Positions 43,744 to 54,342 of a stretch of 64,000 nt of DNA are shown here, in pieces. Location: positions 48,268 through 112,267 of the forward strand of contig CACSJR010000018.1 in NCBI GenBank assembly GCA_902706235.1. Direction: 5' to 3'. A program made the position numbers and the translations under genes. The stretch is from Citrobacter sp. 18056. Lineage in GTDB: Bacteria; Pseudomonadota; Gammaproteobacteria; Enterobacterales; Enterobacteriaceae. The notes under the pieces are model-generated. The model was not told the DNA's origin, did not search any database, and saw only the letters and a list, made by a program, of their open reading frames with translations. Numbering within the stretch: position 1 is the first letter of the stretch; each line of letters begins with the position of its first letter.

Positions 43744-44718
43744 TTAATGAATACCGCCGATACGACTTAAGCGTACGCCCGTCGGCCATTCACCTTCCTG
43801 TTTTTCGAAACTCATCCAGATGCCAACCGCTTTGCCGACCAGATTCGCTTCCGGAACAAAGCCCCAGTAGCGGCTGTCTGCGCTATTATCACGGTTATCA
43901 CCCATCATGAAGTAGTGTCCCGGTGGAACAACCCAGGTCGCCAACTGCTGGCCCTGCTGTTGATAGTACATACCCAGCTGGTCCTGCGCGATTGGCACAG
44001 TCAGAATACGGTGTGTGACATCACCGAGCGTTTCTTTGCGCTCGCTCAGACGCACGCCGTTGTCTTTGTTCTCACCTTTCGGCAACTGCCAGAAACCGCT
44101 AGTCGCTTCGCCGCCGTTACGACGGGCAAAGGTCTGTACGAAATCGCTTGGCTCAACGTGGGAGTACGTCACCGGCAGTGCGTTACCACACGCCTGACCG
44201 GAACTGCAGTTTGGCTGAATGGTGACTTCTTTGGCGATAGGATCGTACGTCACTTTATCACCCGGCAGACCAACAGCGCGCTTAATATAATCAAGACGCG
44301 GATCTTCCGGATATTTGAACACCACAACATCACCCCGTTTCGGATGACCGGTTTCAATTAACGTATTCTGATAAATCGGGTCTTTGATTCCATAGGCGAA
44401 TTTCTCCACCAGAATAAAGTCACCGATTAACAGCGTTGGCATCATGGAACCTGATGGGATCTGGAATGGCTCATAAATAAATGAGCGCACAATCAGCACG
44501 ATAGCCAGCACCGGGAATACAGATGCGCCCGTTTCCAGCCAGCCCGGTTTCGGGCCAACTTTCTTCAACGTCTTTTTATCCAGCGTATCACCCGCTGCAA
44601 CCTGCGCAACGGCCTGACGTTCACGGCGTTTTGGTGCAAAAATAAACTTATCCAGGCACCATAAAATCCCTGTCACCAGGGTCGCAATGACCAGGATCAG
44701 GGCAAACATGTTCGCCAT
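43744..44718 (-). CDS. lepB: Signal peptidase I
   Basis: Inner-membrane serine-lysine protease (324 aa) removing Sec and Tat signal peptides. Two N-terminal transmembrane segments (~3-22 and ~62-78) precede the catalytic domain. Ser91 in IPSGSMMPTL and Lys146 in DYIKRAVGLPGD have the same numbers as in E. coli. GDNRDNSADSRYWG is the conserved box E. It is 17 nt downstream of lepA, with an AAGGAG ribosome-binding site. Confidence 0.98.
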   Translation of the reverse strand: MANMFALILVIATLVTGILWCLDKFIFAPKRRERQAVAQVAAGDTLDKKTLKKVGPKPGWLETGASVFPVLAIVLIVRSFIYEPFQIPSGSMMPTLLIGDFILVEKFAYGIKDPIYQNTLIETGHPKRGDVVVFKYPEDPRLDYIKRAVGLPGDKVTYDPIAKEVTIQPNCSSGQACGNALPVTYSHVEPSDFVQTFARRNGGEATSGFWQLPKGENKDNGVRLSERKETLGDVTHRILTVPIAQDQLGMYYQQQGQQLATWVVPPGHYFMMGDNRDNSADSRYWGFVPEANLVGKAVGIWMSFEKQEGEWPTGVRLSRIGGIH

Positions 44719-44735
44719 GCCAACTCCTTTATTGG

Positions 44736-46535
44736 TTATTTACCATCTTTTCCGACATGCAGAATGGCGAGGAACGCTTCCTGTGGCAGCTCAACGTTAC
44801 CAACCTGTTTCATACGTTTTTTACCGTCTTTCTGTTTCTGCAGCAGCTTTTTCTTACGGCTGACATCGCCGCCGTAGCATTTAGCCAGAACGTTTTTACG
44901 CAGCTGTTTCACAGTAGAACGCGCAATGATGTGGTTACCGATGGCCGCCTGGATCGCGATATCAAACTGCTGACGCGGGATCAGTTCTTTCATCTTCTCA
45001 ACCAGTTCACGACCGCGATACGGCGCATTGTCGTTATGGGTGATCAGCGCCAGGGCATCAACACGCTCGCCGTTGATCAGGACATCAACACGCACCATGT
45101 TGGATGCCTGGAAGCGTTTGAAGTTGTAATCCAGTGACGCGTAGCCACGGGAGGTGGACTTCAGACGGTCGAAGAAGTCGAGCACCACTTCAGCCATTGG
45201 AATTTCATAGGTCAGCGCAACCTGGTTACCGTGGTAAACCATGTTGGTCTGCACGCCACGTTTCTCCACGCACAGGGTCATGACGTTGCCGAGATATTCC
45301 TGCGGCAGCAGCATGTGACACTCAGCGATAGGCTCACGGAGCTCTTCAATGTTATTCAGCGGCGGCAGTTTAGACGGGCTATCAACGTAGATAACTTCAT
45401 TGTTGGTGGTCTGCACTTCATACACTACCGTCGGCGCGGTGGTGATCAGATCCAGATCGTATTCACGCTCCAGACGCTCCTGGATGATTTCCATGTGCAG
45501 CAGGCCGAGGAAGCCACAGCGGAAGCCGAAGCCCAGCGCCGTTGAGCTTTCTGGCTCGTAGAACAGGGAAGCATCGTTGAGGCTCAGTTTGCCCAGCGCG
45601 TCACGGAAGTTCTCGTAATCATCGGAACTGACCGGGAACAGGCCCGCGTAAACCTGCGGTTTGACTTTCTTGAAGCCAGGCAGCGCTTTGTCAGCCGGGT
45701 TACGGGACAGCGTCAGAGTATCGCCAACCGGTGCGCCCAGGATGTCTTTGATCGCACAAACCAGCCAGCCTACTTCGCCGCAGTTCAGCTGGGTACGGTC
45801 AACCTGTTTAGGGGTGAAGATACCCAAGCGGTCTGCGTTGTAGACCTGGCCGGTACTCATGACTTTAACTTTGTCGCCTTTGCGCAGGGTGCCGTTTTTC
45901 ACACGAATAAGCGACACAACGCCGAGGTAGTTATCAAACCAGGAGTCGATGATCAGCGCCTGCAGCGGTGCTTCCGGATCGCCCTGTGGCGCGGGGATAT
46001 CACGCACCAGACGTTCTAATACTTCAGGCACGCCGACGCCGGTTTTCGCCGAGCAGCGCACTGCGTCTGCGGCGTCGATGCCGACGATATCTTCAATTTC
46101 TTCCGCCACACGTTCCGGATCGGCCGCTGGCAGGTCAATTTTGTTCAGGACGGGAACCACTTCCAGGTTCATTTCCATCGCGGTGTAGCAGTTGGCCAGC
46201 GTCTGTGCTTCTACGCCCTGCCCGGCGTCAACCACCAGCAGTGCGCCTTCACAGGCGGCCAAAGAACGAGAAACTTCATAGGAGAAGTCAACGTGGCCCG
46301 GGGTGTCGATGAAGTTAAGCTGGTAGGTTTCACCATCCGTCGCTTTGTAATCCAGGGTCACGCTCTGCGCTTTGATGGTGATGCCGCGTTCACGTTCCAG
46401 ATCCATGGAATCTAGAACCTGCGCCGCCATTTCACGATCGGAAAGACCACCGCAAATCTGGATAATACGGTCAGACAACGTCGATTTACCGTGGTCGATG
46501 TGAGCAATGATCGAAAAGTTACGTATATTCTTCAT
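44736..46535 (-). CDS. lepA: Elongation factor 4 (LepA)
   Basis: Translational GTPase (599 aa) that acts on ribosomes during elongation, initiation or assembly. Visible are G1 [10 protein letters not shown]3 DTPGHVDF, G4 NKIDLP, EF-G-like domains, and the unique C-terminal domain ending in [23 protein letters not shown]. It is first in the lepA-lepB pair. The start is the ATG at 46535, beginning [10 protein letters not shown] as in E. coli. Confidence 0.98.
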   Translation of the reverse strand: MKNIRNFSIIAHIDHGKSTLSDRIIQICGGLSDREMAAQVLDSMDLERERGITIKAQSVTLDYKATDGETYQLNFIDTPGHVDFSYEVSRSLAACEGALLVVDAGQGVEAQTLANCYTAMEMNLEVVPVLNKIDLPAADPERVAEEIEDIVGIDAADAVRCSAKTGVGVPEVLERLVRDIPAPQGDPEAPLQALIIDSWFDNYLGVVSLIRVKNGTLRKGDKVKVMSTGQVYNADRLGIFTPKQVDRTQLNCGEVGWLVCAIKDILGAPVGDTLTLSRNPADKALPGFKKVKPQVYAGLFPVSSDDYENFRDALGKLSLNDASLFYEPESSTALGFGFRCGFLGLLHMEIIQERLEREYDLDLITTAPTVVYEVQTTNNEVIYVDSPSKLPPLNNIEELREPIAECHMLLPQEYLGNVMTLCVEKRGVQTNMVYHGNQVALTYEIPMAEVVLDFFDRLKSTSRGYASLDYNFKRFQASNMVRVDVLINGERVDALALITHNDNAPYRGRELVEKMKELIPRQQFDIAIQAAIGNHIIARSTVKQLRKNVLAKCYGGDVSRKKKLLQKQKDGKKRMKQVGNVELPQEAFLAILHVGKDGK

Positions 46536-46720
46536 AGTTAGAGTTAGTTATGCCTTACGAATTCCTGGAGGCCGCGGGTCTGCGCCTGACGTTTGATCGT
46601 TCGAAAACGCCGCATTCTACACTACATCTCCGTCGCCAGGAAATGCTCTTCCGGCAAGCTTAGCGGTTAGTTGTGGGGAGATCCTGCTGGAGATGTAAAT
46701 AAAGATAAAAGCCAGCGTAA

Positions 46721-47200
46721 TTACTGGCTCAGTTCAGAAGATGAGGCGTCGACGCGCAGCATATTTGGCGGCAGACCGACACTGATAATGACCGGCTGCC
46801 ACGCTTCACGAGAAGCCAGTTTTGGGGAAAGGCCACGGGCTACCAAAAAGCCACCCACGCCACCTAAAACACCACCGGCAAACGCGGCTACATCACTACC
46901 AAATAACAGCTGGAACACCGCAGCCATGACGAAAAGACCCAGTAGCGGCGTCATGTAGACCAGCACCGCGGAGGTCAACAGGCTACCCTCGCTGATGCCA
47001 AGCTCTACTTTCTGTCCCACCATCAGCGGCTCCGCGCTGGGCACGATAATGGTATGTTCCGTTTGCGGCCCGAGCTTATTGAGTACCCGGCTGCCACAGC
47101 CTGCCCGCGAGGAGCAACTGCTACAGGAGGATTTGACGTCACAGCTCACCTTCGCGACTCCGTCGCCCCAGGAGATAACCGTGGCCCACTCTTTAATCAT
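46721..47200 (-). CDS. rseC: SigmaE regulator RseC
   Basis: Inner-membrane protein (159 aa) of the rpoE operon, a mild positive modulator of sigmaE also linked to SoxR reduction through its Rnf/RsxC-like cysteine cluster. The N-terminus carries a four-cysteine motif (CDVKSSCSSCSSRAGCG). Two transmembrane segments follow (~74-95 and ~103-120). The start overlaps the rseB stop by 4 nt. Length equals E. coli RseC. Confidence 0.95.
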   Translation of the reverse strand: MIKEWATVISWGDGVAKVSCDVKSSCSSCSSRAGCGSRVLNKLGPQTEHTIIVPSAEPLMVGQKVELGISEGSLLTSAVLVYMTPLLGLFVMAAVFQLLFGSDVAAFAGGVLGGVGGFLVARGLSPKLASREAWQPVIISVGLPPNMLRVDASSSELSQ

Positions 47201-48150
47201 GGCGCCGCCTTGAATTTGATGCTGTCCGCGATGCGTTTCGCCGTCTGCGGTGGCAGCTCACCCACAATGGTGATTTCAGAGTTGTCGCGAACGGAGGTGC
47301 TGACTGTACGGCGTCCGGTGCGCAGGACCTGCTCGCTGCTGTTGGCATTGGCATGATTCACGTTCACCGAGAAACTAAACAGCCCGTCGGAATAAAGACG
47401 TGACTCGACCGGCGTATCAATTGTCGGCAACGTTCTACGGCTTCCGGCAACCTCAACAAACCCTTGCGGCAGCCAGCTCGGCAGCCAGCTGAATTTCACT
47501 TTATCGCCAACCGGCACGGACAACAGCGGCGGCAGGCTCGCGGTGGACAACGTCTGCATGTTGCTGCTCACCTGCTCGCTGACGTTAAACGCCACAACGC
47601 GGAACTGCTCGAGCGTTTCACCGTCTCTGTCCAGCAAGTCGACACGCATCGGCAGTTTGGTTTCCGAGTCCAGCCACACGATATAGCTGTAGCGCGTCCC
47701 GTCACGCGCCACCACGCGGATGACCTCACACAGCCTGTCGGCAATGCGGGTGCGACCCACGGAGATAAAGTCGTAGTATGGCGCGAGGCGTTTGAAGTCG
47801 GTATAGACCAGAGATGGCAGTGAATCGACGATGTAATCGCCGTTCAGGGTGAAGGGATCGAGACCGGGCTCGAAATAGCTGATTTCGTTTCCGCGCTGGA
47901 CGACTTCACGGCGCGGACCGTCCATCTGCAGCAGTTGCGCCAGGGCCTGATTATTCAGACGCGCGTGACGATAGCGTAGTGACTCTACGCCCTGCTTATT
48001 GATGCTGACAAACGACAGCTCGTAGTTGAGAGACTGGCTGGCCAGATTCATCTGCTGCAACAACGCCCCGGACGAGACATCTGCCGAGGCGTTGGCGGAG
48101 AAGAACAGGCTACCAGCCATTAAAGACATGGCACACCAAAGTTGCTTCAT
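47197..48150 (-). CDS. rseB: SigmaE periplasmic regulator RseB
   Basis: Periplasmic protein (317 aa) that binds RseA and LPS intermediates and protects RseA from DegS cleavage. A signal peptide (MKQLWCAMSLMAGSLFFSANASA) precedes the LolA-like MucB/RseB domains (GNEISYFEPGLDPFTLNGDYIVD; ADRLCEVIRVVARDGTRYSYIVWLD). The start overlaps the rseA stop by one base (TAATG). Confidence 0.96.
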   Translation of the reverse strand: MKQLWCAMSLMAGSLFFSANASADVSSGALLQQMNLASQSLNYELSFVSINKQGVESLRYRHARLNNQALAQLLQMDGPRREVVQRGNEISYFEPGLDPFTLNGDYIVDSLPSLVYTDFKRLAPYYDFISVGRTRIADRLCEVIRVVARDGTRYSYIVWLDSETKLPMRVDLLDRDGETLEQFRVVAFNVSEQVSSNMQTLSTASLPPLLSVPVGDKVKFSWLPSWLPQGFVEVAGSRRTLPTIDTPVESRLYSDGLFSFSVNVNHANANSSEQVLRTGRRTVSTSVRDNSEITIVGELPPQTAKRIADSIKFKAAP

Positions 48151-48809
48151 TACTGCGATTGCGTTCCTAACGTTTGATATCCAGGCACCTGAACAGCAGC
48201 TTGCTGAGTCTGGGCTTGTTCAAACTGAAGCTGTTCGGAGTGCAGACGACGCTGCAATTCGTAGTCCTGAAGCATCGCGTTGATACGACGGCGCTGTTCC
48301 TGAACTTGCTGCTGACCTATACCTGCATTACTGCTCGCGCTGGCATCGGCTGGAACACCCAGACTGACCGGACTTGCTTTGCCCATCATCGGCAGTGTGT
48401 TAAACACCGGCGTTTCAGGCTGGTCGGGCGAATTGGATTGCCCGTTGTAGTGCTGAACGCCCACGATCACCGCAAGTGATACGCAAGCTGCAACGCCCAT
48501 TTGGGTAAGGGAGCTGGCCCACGGACGCACTTTTTTCCAGAACGGCATATTCTGCCACTGGTGTGGTGCGGGTTGGGCTTCAGGAATGAGCGGCGTCGCC
48601 AGACGTACAGGTTCATTCTCAATAGCGGCCATAACGCGGGCTGAAATATCAAAATTGAGAGTCTGCGCCGTCTCACCACGCATGGTATCGCGGATAAGAT
48701 GGTAGCTCTCCCATGCTTTTTGCATCTCAGATGAACGGGTCAGCTCATTGAGCAACTCGTTATCCAGCGTTTCACCATCCATTAAGGCGGAAAGTTTTTC
48801 TTTCTGCAT
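48150..48809 (-). CDS. rseA: Anti-sigmaE factor RseA
   Basis: Single-pass inner-membrane anti-sigma factor (219 aa). The cytoplasmic domain begins MQKEKLSALMDGE and holds sigmaE inactive. The transmembrane helix lies at ~100-118. The periplasmic part keeps the DegS cleavage context around Val148-Ser149, as in E. coli, and is Q-rich toward the C-terminus, where RseB binds. RseP cleaves next, in the membrane. It is the second gene of rpoE-rseABC, 31 nt after rpoE. Confidence 0.97.
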   Translation of the reverse strand: MQKEKLSALMDGETLDNELLNELTRSSEMQKAWESYHLIRDTMRGETAQTLNFDISARVMAAIENEPVRLATPLIPEAQPAPHQWQNMPFWKKVRPWASSLTQMGVAACVSLAVIVGVQHYNGQSNSPDQPETPVFNTLPMMGKASPVSLGVPADASASSNAGIGQQQVQEQRRRINAMLQDYELQRRLHSEQLQFEQAQTQQAAVQVPGYQTLGTQSQ

Positions 48810-48840
48810 GCCTAATACCTTTTCCAGTATTCCGCTATCG

Positions 48841-49416
48841 TCAACGCCTGATTAGCGGTTGAACTTTATTATCAATAGCTTCTCGTGCACGGAAAATGCG
48901 CGAGCGAACCGTACCCACTGGACAATCCATGATAGCGGCTATCTCTTCATAGCTCAGGCCATCCAACTCCCGTAACGTGATTGCCATGCGTAAATCTTCC
49001 GGGAGAGACTCAATGGTACGGAACACTATTTGTCTCAGTTCTTCTGACAACATTAAGTTCTCAGGGTTCGAAATTTCTTTCAGTGCACCGCCACTTTCGT
49101 AATTTTCTGCTTCAATCGCGTCAACATCACTTGCTGGTGGGCGTCTCCCCTGAGCAACCAGGTAATTTTTTGCCGTGTTCACGGCGATTCGGTACAGCCA
49201 TGTATAGAAAGCGCTATCTCCCCGGAACGAATCCAGCGCACGATAGGCCTTTATAAAAGACTCTTGTACTACGTCAGGCACATCGCCAGACGGTACGTAT
49301 CGGGAAACCAGGTTTGCCACTTTATGCTGATAGCGTATCACCAGCAGGTTGAAGGCCTTCTGATCTCCCTTTTGGACCCGCTCGACAAGGACCTGATCCG
49401 TTAACTGCTCGCTCAT
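48841..49416 (-). CDS. rpoE: RNA polymerase sigma factor sigmaE
   Basis: ECF sigma factor (191 aa) for envelope and heat stress. Region 2 (FNLLVIRYQHKVANLVSRYV, DVVQESFIKAYRALDSFRGDSAFYTWLYRIA) recognises the -10, and region 4 (LDGLSYEEIAAIMDCPVGTVRSRIFRARE) the -35. I chose the ATG at 49416 (MSEQLTDQVL) by identity with E. coli; an in-frame codon at 49449 extends it without homology. A sigmaE-type promoter and a short upstream reading frame precede it. Confidence 0.98.
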   Translation of the reverse strand: MSEQLTDQVLVERVQKGDQKAFNLLVIRYQHKVANLVSRYVPSGDVPDVVQESFIKAYRALDSFRGDSAFYTWLYRIAVNTAKNYLVAQGRRPPASDVDAIEAENYESGGALKEISNPENLMLSEELRQIVFRTIESLPEDLRMAITLRELDGLSYEEIAAIMDCPVGTVRSRIFRAREAIDNKVQPLIRR

Positions 49417-49432
49417 CCGAGGTAATGTCTCC

Positions 49433-49474
49433 TCAAACCTTATTCCCATGCGTAATCAAAACGCCACTCCACAT
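49433..49474 (-). CDS. Short upstream reading frame of rpoE (13 codons)
   Basis: ATG at 49474 encodes MWSGVLITHGNKV and stops at TGA, which touches the rpoE Shine-Dalgarno region, 16 nt before the rpoE ATG. The matching E. coli leader frame, as I recall it, stays open further and is annotated as leader peptide rseD. No clear ribosome-binding site is seen here. Whether it is translated is uncertain. Confidence 0.35.
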   Translation of the reverse strand: MWSGVLITHGNKV

Positions 49475-49498
49475 ACTGCACTATGAGCAAGCAACAGC

Positions 49499-49526
49499 TT
49501 AGAGTGGGCTATTATCGTAAAGTTCA
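49499..49526 (-). promoter_or_regulatory. SigmaE-dependent rpoE promoter
   Basis: On the minus strand TGAACTT, 16 nt, then TCTAA fits the sigmaE consensus GGAACTT-N16-TCTGA. It lies about 80 bp before the rpoE ATG, as in the autoregulatory E. coli promoter. Confidence 0.85.
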
Positions 49527-49815
49527 GTTACGCCTTTGCTTTTTGTGACTGCGGATAGACAGTTCATTATCACTCATTATAAGTCTACCACTGCTAAATG
49601 AAGTGTCAGGCGCACAATAAACGTCTGAAATCTGTCTGCAGAGTACCGTAATGCCACCTCTTTTTCATCATAAAATCTGAAGGTAACGATCTGCTTCGCA
49701 ATAATTTTCTTTGATTTACAAACTTTCCCGCTCAGCCTCTCTGTTTAGCCATTACAACCACACAGAAAAATAATCGTGCTAAAAGCGGGACTCTGGTGCT
49801 ACATTGCCTGAACCT
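49527..49815. promoter_or_regulatory. Rest of the rpoE-nadB divergent intergenic region
   Basis: About 290 bp of AT-rich DNA between the sigmaE promoter and the NadR box. It presumably holds additional rpoE promoters and the nadB promoter. A TGCTACATT at about 49797-49805 could be an extended -10 for nadB. I see no other gene or repeat. Confidence 0.45.
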
Positions 49816-49833
49816 TGTTTAGTAAATTAAACA
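49816..49833. promoter_or_regulatory. NadR operator of nadB
   Basis: Perfect TGTTTA-N6-TAAACA palindrome six bases before the nadB ATG, matching the known NadR box. NadR with NAD(ATP) represses NAD synthesis genes. Confidence 0.9.
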
Positions 49834-49839
49834 CAGACT

Positions 49840-51459
49840 ATGACAACGACTCCCGACCTCTCCTGTGATGTGCTCATTGTCGGTAGCGGTGCTGCCGGTT
49901 TATCCCTTGCGCTACGCCTCGCTGAGCACAGTTCAGTCATTGTGCTCAGTAAAGGCCCCATCAGCGAAGGCTCGACGTTTTACGCTCAGGGTGGGATTGC
50001 CGCCGTGTTCGACGAAACGGACAGCATTGAATCTCATGTCGACGACACGCTGATTGCCGGGGCCGGTCTTTGCGACCGCCATGCGGTATCGTTTGTCGCC
50101 AGCAACGCCCGCCCGTGCGTCCAGTGGCTTATCGACCAGGGCGTGCTGTTTGATACGGAAGTCCAGGCCAATGGCGAAGCCAGCTATCATCTGACACGTG
50201 AAGGTGGTCACAGCCATCGCCGTATACTTCATGCCGCTGATGCCACAGGGAAAGAGGTTGAAACAACGCTTGTCGGAAAAGCGTTAAACCACCCGAATAT
50301 TCAGGTGATTGAGCGCAGCAACGCCGTGGACCTGATCGTCTCCGACAAAATTGGCCTGCCCGGAGCACGACGAGTCGTTGGCGCGTGGATCTGGAATCGC
50401 AATAAAGAATCGGTAGAAACCTGCGCGGCAAAATCCGTGGTGCTGGCAACCGGTGGCGCCTCGAAGGTGTATCAGTACACCACTAATCCGGATATTTCCT
50501 CCGGCGATGGCATTGCGATGGCCTGGCGTGCGGGCTGCCGGGTAGCGAATCTTGAGTTCAATCAGTTCCACCCGACCGCGCTTTATCATCCGCAGGCGCG
50601 CAATTTCTTGCTGACCGAAGCTCTGCGCGGCGAAGGCGCTCTGCTCAAACGCCCGGACGGCTCGCGCTTTATGCCAGACTTCGACGAACGCGAAGAGCTG
50701 GCGCCGCGCGATATTGTCGCCCGCGCGATTGATCATGAAATGAAACGTCTCGGCGCGGACTGTATGTATCTCGACATCAGCCACAAACCGGAAGCATTTG
50801 TCCGTCAGCATTTCCCGATGATCCACGAAAAACTGCTGAGCCTCGGCATCGATTTGACGAAAGAACCGGTGCCGATCGTTCCCGCTGCGCATTACACCTG
50901 CGGCGGCGTGATGGTGGATGATTTTGGTCGGACTGACGTTGACGGGCTTTATGCCATCGGCGAAGTCAGCTACACCGGCCTGCACGGCGCCAATCGCATG
51001 GCGTCAAACTCACTGCTTGAGTGTCTGGTGTATGGCTGGTCGGCGGCTGAAGATATCAAGAAACGGATGCCTTATGCTCGCGAAGTCAGTTCGCTGCCGG
51101 CCTGGGATGAAAGTCGGGTAGAGAATCCGGATGAACTGGTGGTTATTCAGCATAATTGGCACGAACTGCGGCTGTTTATGTGGGACTACGTCGGCATTGT
51201 GCGCACCACCAAACGTCTGGAGCGCGCGCTGCGTCGTATTACCTTATTGCAGCAGGAACTGGACGAGTACTACTCCCGTTTCCGCGTGTCGAATAACCTG
51301 CTTGAATTGCGAAATCTGGTGCAAGTGGCGGAGCTAATCGTACGCTGCGCCCTGATGCGTAAAGAGAGCCGCGGCCTGCATTACACTCTGGATTATCCTG
51401 AATTGCAGGAAAACTCAGGGCCGTCGGTACTCTCCCCGTTGACTCACATAAACAAGTAA
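49840..51459 (+). CDS. nadB: L-aspartate oxidase
   Basis: FAD enzyme (539 aa; E. coli 540) oxidising aspartate to iminoaspartate, the first step of de novo NAD synthesis with NadA. Visible are dinucleotide motif [19 protein letters not shown], substrate-loop [20 protein letters not shown], and active-site region [17 protein letters not shown] as in fumarate reductase relatives. The ribosome-binding site is weak and the start lies right beside the NadR box. The last 16 nt overlap the convergent trmN. Confidence 0.97.
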   Translation: MTTTPDLSCDVLIVGSGAAGLSLALRLAEHSSVIVLSKGPISEGSTFYAQGGIAAVFDETDSIESHVDDTLIAGAGLCDRHAVSFVASNARPCVQWLIDQGVLFDTEVQANGEASYHLTREGGHSHRRILHAADATGKEVETTLVGKALNHPNIQVIERSNAVDLIVSDKIGLPGARRVVGAWIWNRNKESVETCAAKSVVLATGGASKVYQYTTNPDISSGDGIAMAWRAGCRVANLEFNQFHPTALYHPQARNFLLTEALRGEGALLKRPDGSRFMPDFDEREELAPRDIVARAIDHEMKRLGADCMYLDISHKPEAFVRQHFPMIHEKLLSLGIDLTKEPVPIVPAAHYTCGGVMVDDFGRTDVDGLYAIGEVSYTGLHGANRMASNSLLECLVYGWSAAEDIKKRMPYAREVSSLPAWDESRVENPDELVVIQHNWHELRLFMWDYVGIVRTTKRLERALRRITLLQQELDEYYSRFRVSNNLLELRNLVQVAELIVRCALMRKESRGLHYTLDYPELQENSGPSVLSPLTHINK

Positions 51460-52181
51460 AATGCCTGGGTCAGCGCAGTGTAGCCTTCGGAATATTGCTG
51501 CTCTGGCCCACGGATAACCAGCCTGTCGCTGAAGCATTCGCCCGCCTGAGGCGAGAAGGCCAGTAGCGCGCGATGCGGCAGACGCAGCTCGGTTTCTGCT
51601 ACGTCGGTTCGCAGACGTAAATGCCAACCCATCGACAGCGCGCGTTCGGTAAACGCATTACCGATATTCTCTGGCAACACTACACAGAAAAAACCGTCTT
51701 CGGTAATCGCATTGGCCGCACAGTTAAGCAGCGCCGCGTGATCGAGGGTGGTGGTATATCGTGCCTGCTCGCGCTGAGTTGTGGCGCATTCCACCCCCTG
51801 CTCATAATACGGAGGATTACTGATAATCAGGTCATAGCGGCTGTTTTCTTCCACCAGCCAGCGCTGTACATCGGCGGTATGAATATGAACACGATCCGCC
51901 CACGGCGACTCGGCGACGTTTTCTGCAGCTTGCCCAGCGGCGTCGGCGTCGAGTTCAACGGCATCAATCATCACTGTGTTTTCCGTTCGCTGCGCTAACA
52001 TTAACGCCAGCAGACCACTGCCGGTCCCCATGTCGAGGATCCGTTTGACACGGGCAATAGGAGCCCAGGCACCGAGCAGAATACCGTCCGTCCCGACCTT
52101 CATGGCACAGCGATCGTGAGCGACAAAAAATTGCTTAAACGTAAATCCATTGCGACGAAGCACGGATGAAGACTGACTCAT
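51444..52181 (-). CDS. trmN: tRNA(Val) m6A37 methyltransferase
   Basis: SAM-dependent methyltransferase (245 aa, same as E. coli YfiC/TrmN6) modifying A37 of tRNA1-Val(cmo5UAC). Visible are SAM-binding [19 protein letters not shown], acidic [10 protein letters not shown] and the adenine-methylase motif NPPYYEQG. The start is the ATG at 52181 (MSQSSS); an adjacent ATG at 52184 would add one methionine and is equally placed relative to AAAGG. It overlaps nadB by 16 nt at the 3' end and is divergent from srmB. Confidence 0.95.
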   Translation of the reverse strand: MSQSSSVLRRNGFTFKQFFVAHDRCAMKVGTDGILLGAWAPIARVKRILDMGTGSGLLALMLAQRTENTVMIDAVELDADAAGQAAENVAESPWADRVHIHTADVQRWLVEENSRYDLIISNPPYYEQGVECATTQREQARYTTTLDHAALLNCAANAITEDGFFCVVLPENIGNAFTERALSMGWHLRLRTDVAETELRLPHRALLAFSPQAGECFSDRLVIRGPEQQYSEGYTALTQAFYLFM

Positions 52182-52315
52182 CATCAACAACCTTTTTCCT
52201 GATAAAATCCCCTGAGCGTCGGGTACTGCACAATACCCGAGAACAGATAGCCATACAAACAGATGAAGATTACGGCCATAACGTCTATAATCGGCGGCCC
52301 ATACTGAGGTAGAAC

Positions 52316-53656
52316 ATGACTGTAACGACTTTTTCCGAACTAGAACTCGACGATAGCCTTCTGGATGCGCTCCAGGAAAAAGGCTTCACACGCCCGACCG
52401 CCATTCAGGCCGCTGCGATCCCGCCTGCGCTCGATGGCCGTGATGTCCTCGGTTCTGCGCCGACAGGCACCGGTAAAACGGCGGCGTATCTGCTGCCAGC
52501 GTTGCAGCACCTGCTCGACTTCCCGCGCAAAAAATCCGGCCCGCCGCGCATCCTGATTGTGACCCCAACTCGCGAACTGGCGATGCAGGTTGCCGATCAT
52601 GCTCGTGAGCTGGCGAAAAATACCCATTTAGACATCGCTACCATCACTGGCGGCGTGGCCTATATGAACCACGCTGAAGTGTTCAGTGAAAACCAGGACA
52701 TCGTGGTGGCCACCACCGGACGTCTGCTGCAGTACATCAAAGAAGAAAACTTTGACTGCCGCGCGGTTGAAACGCTGATCCTCGATGAAGCGGACCGCAT
52801 GCTGGACATGGGCTTTGCCCAGGATATCGAAACCATCGCTGCGGAAACGCGCTGGCGTAAGCAGACCATGCTGTTCTCTGCCACGCTGGAAGGCGATGCT
52901 ATCAAGGACTTCTCCGAGCGTCTGCTGCAAGATCCGGTGGAAGTGTCTGCGACGCCGTCTACCCGCGAGCGCAAGAAGATCCACCAGTGGTACTACCGTG
53001 CCGATGACGTTCAGCACAAAACGGCGCTGCTGATCCACCTGCTTCAGCAAGAAGACGCGACGCGTTCAATCGTGTTTGTGCGTAAACGTGAGCGTGTACA
53101 TGAGCTGGCAGGCTGGCTGCGTGAGAAAGGCATCAATAACTGTTATCTCGAAGGTGAGATGGTTCAGGCCAAACGTAACGAAGCGATTTTACGCCTGACC
53201 GATGGCCGCGTGAATGTGCTGGTTGCCACCGACGTTGCTGCGCGCGGGATCGACATTCCGGATGTGAGCCACGTCTTCAACTTCGACATGCCACGCAGCG
53301 GTGATACCTATTTGCACCGTATCGGCCGCACGGGCCGTGCCGGACGTAAAGGTATCGCTATTTCGTTAGTCGAAGCGCATGACCATCTGCTGCTGAGCAA
53401 AATCGGTCGCTACATTGAAGAGCCACTGAAAGCTCGCGTGGTTGATGAAATGCGTCCGCAAACTCGTGTCCCAAGCGAGAAACTGCAAGGCAAGCCATCG
53501 AAGAAAGTGATGGCTAAACGCGAAGAGAAGAAAAAAGCGGAAAAAGAAAAACCGCGCGTGAAGAATCGCCATCGCGATGCCAAAAACATCGGTAAGCGCC
53601 GTAAGCCAAGTGCAGCTGCTGCCGCGGCGACCGAGCCGAAGAAAACCGAAGAGTAA
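52316..53656 (+). CDS. srmB: DEAD-box RNA helicase SrmB
   Basis: ATP-dependent RNA helicase (446 aa; E. coli 444) acting early in 50S assembly with L4, L24 and 23S rRNA. Visible are Q motif GFTRPTAIQ, motif I APTGTGKT, motif II DEAD in [12 protein letters not shown], motif III SAT and motif [15 protein letters not shown]. The C-terminal tail from ~385 is highly basic ([20 protein letters not shown]) and probably RNA-binding. It follows GAGGTAGAAC, and a strong terminator follows. Confidence 0.97.
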   Translation: MTVTTFSELELDDSLLDALQEKGFTRPTAIQAAAIPPALDGRDVLGSAPTGTGKTAAYLLPALQHLLDFPRKKSGPPRILIVTPTRELAMQVADHARELAKNTHLDIATITGGVAYMNHAEVFSENQDIVVATTGRLLQYIKEENFDCRAVETLILDEADRMLDMGFAQDIETIAAETRWRKQTMLFSATLEGDAIKDFSERLLQDPVEVSATPSTRERKKIHQWYYRADDVQHKTALLIHLLQQEDATRSIVFVRKRERVHELAGWLREKGINNCYLEGEMVQAKRNEAILRLTDGRVNVLVATDVAARGIDIPDVSHVFNFDMPRSGDTYLHRIGRTGRAGRKGIAISLVEAHDHLLLSKIGRYIEEPLKARVVDEMRPQTRVPSEKLQGKPSKKVMAKREEKKKAEKEKPRVKNRHRDAKNIGKRRKPSAAAAAATEPKKTEE

Positions 53657-53662
53657 AAAGTG

Positions 53663-53687
53663 AGCCGGGATATTTCCCGGCTTTTTT
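53663..53687 (+). terminator. srmB rho-independent terminator
   Basis: Stem AGCCGGGA/TCCCGGCT with a short loop, followed by TTTTTC, six bases after the srmB stop. Confidence 0.9.
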
Positions 53688-53749
53688 CTGTCCTTTCCAC
53701 CCCCACCCTTTCTCACTCTTCTTGCATGACTTCATCCCGATTCACGCAT

Positions 53750-53783
53750 AAAAAAACGGAGAATGACTGAGTCATTCTCCGTT
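53750..53783 (-). terminator. grcA rho-independent terminator
   Basis: Nearly perfect palindrome AACGGAGAATGACT/AGTCATTCTCCGTT, followed on the minus strand by TTTTTTA, about 65 nt after the grcA stop. Confidence 0.88.
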
Positions 53784-53847
53784 CTGTGCTGAGCGTTTTG
53801 GCTTTCGTTAAGTTAGCCGATCGCCGTCACTTCCCACCCCTGAGAAA

Positions 53848-54231
53848 TTACAGGCTTTCAGTGAAAGTACGAGCGATAACGTCGCGCTGCTGTTCTGGAG
53901 TCAGTGAGTTGAAACGCACCGCGTAACCAGAAACACGGATGGTCAGCTGTGGGTATTTTTCTGGGTGCTCAACGGCGTCCATCAGCGTTTCGCGACGCAG
54001 AACGTTCACGTTCAGGTGCTGTCCACCTTCAACGCGGACTTCTGGCTGAACGTCTACCGGGATTTCACGGTATTCGATTTCGCCCAGAGCGTTAACCGCA
54101 ACAACCTGATCTTCAGTGAAACCGCCTTTAGCTACCAGGCAGCGCGCTTCGCCTTTCTCGCTGTCAAGCAGCCAGAAAGAGTTGAGCAGGTCGTCGTTTG
54201 CAGCTTTAGTAATCTGGATACCAGTAATCAT
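53848..54231 (-). CDS. grcA: Autonomous glycyl radical cofactor GrcA
   Basis: Small glycyl-radical protein (127 aa) homologous to the C-terminus of pyruvate formate-lyase; it restores PflB activity after oxygen damage. The glycyl-radical motif [16 protein letters not shown] carries the radical Gly (RVSGYA). I chose the ATG at 54231 ([10 protein letters not shown]), with GGAGG upstream; the open frame extends seven codons further. It is under anaerobic control, with two FNR-type sites upstream. Confidence 0.98.
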   Translation of the reverse strand: MITGIQITKAANDDLLNSFWLLDSEKGEARCLVAKGGFTEDQVVAVNALGEIEYREIPVDVQPEVRVEGGQHLNVNVLRRETLMDAVEHPEKYPQLTIRVSGYAVRFNSLTPEQQRDVIARTFTESL

Positions 54232-54342
54232 TTGATGCCTCCCTAGGCTCATTTATTCGTTTTTGCATTGGCCAGACGCTGGCCAATTGGTAAAACCATT
54301 GTTGCTTGAGTGTATATATATCAGTCTACCCCCCGGCAATCA

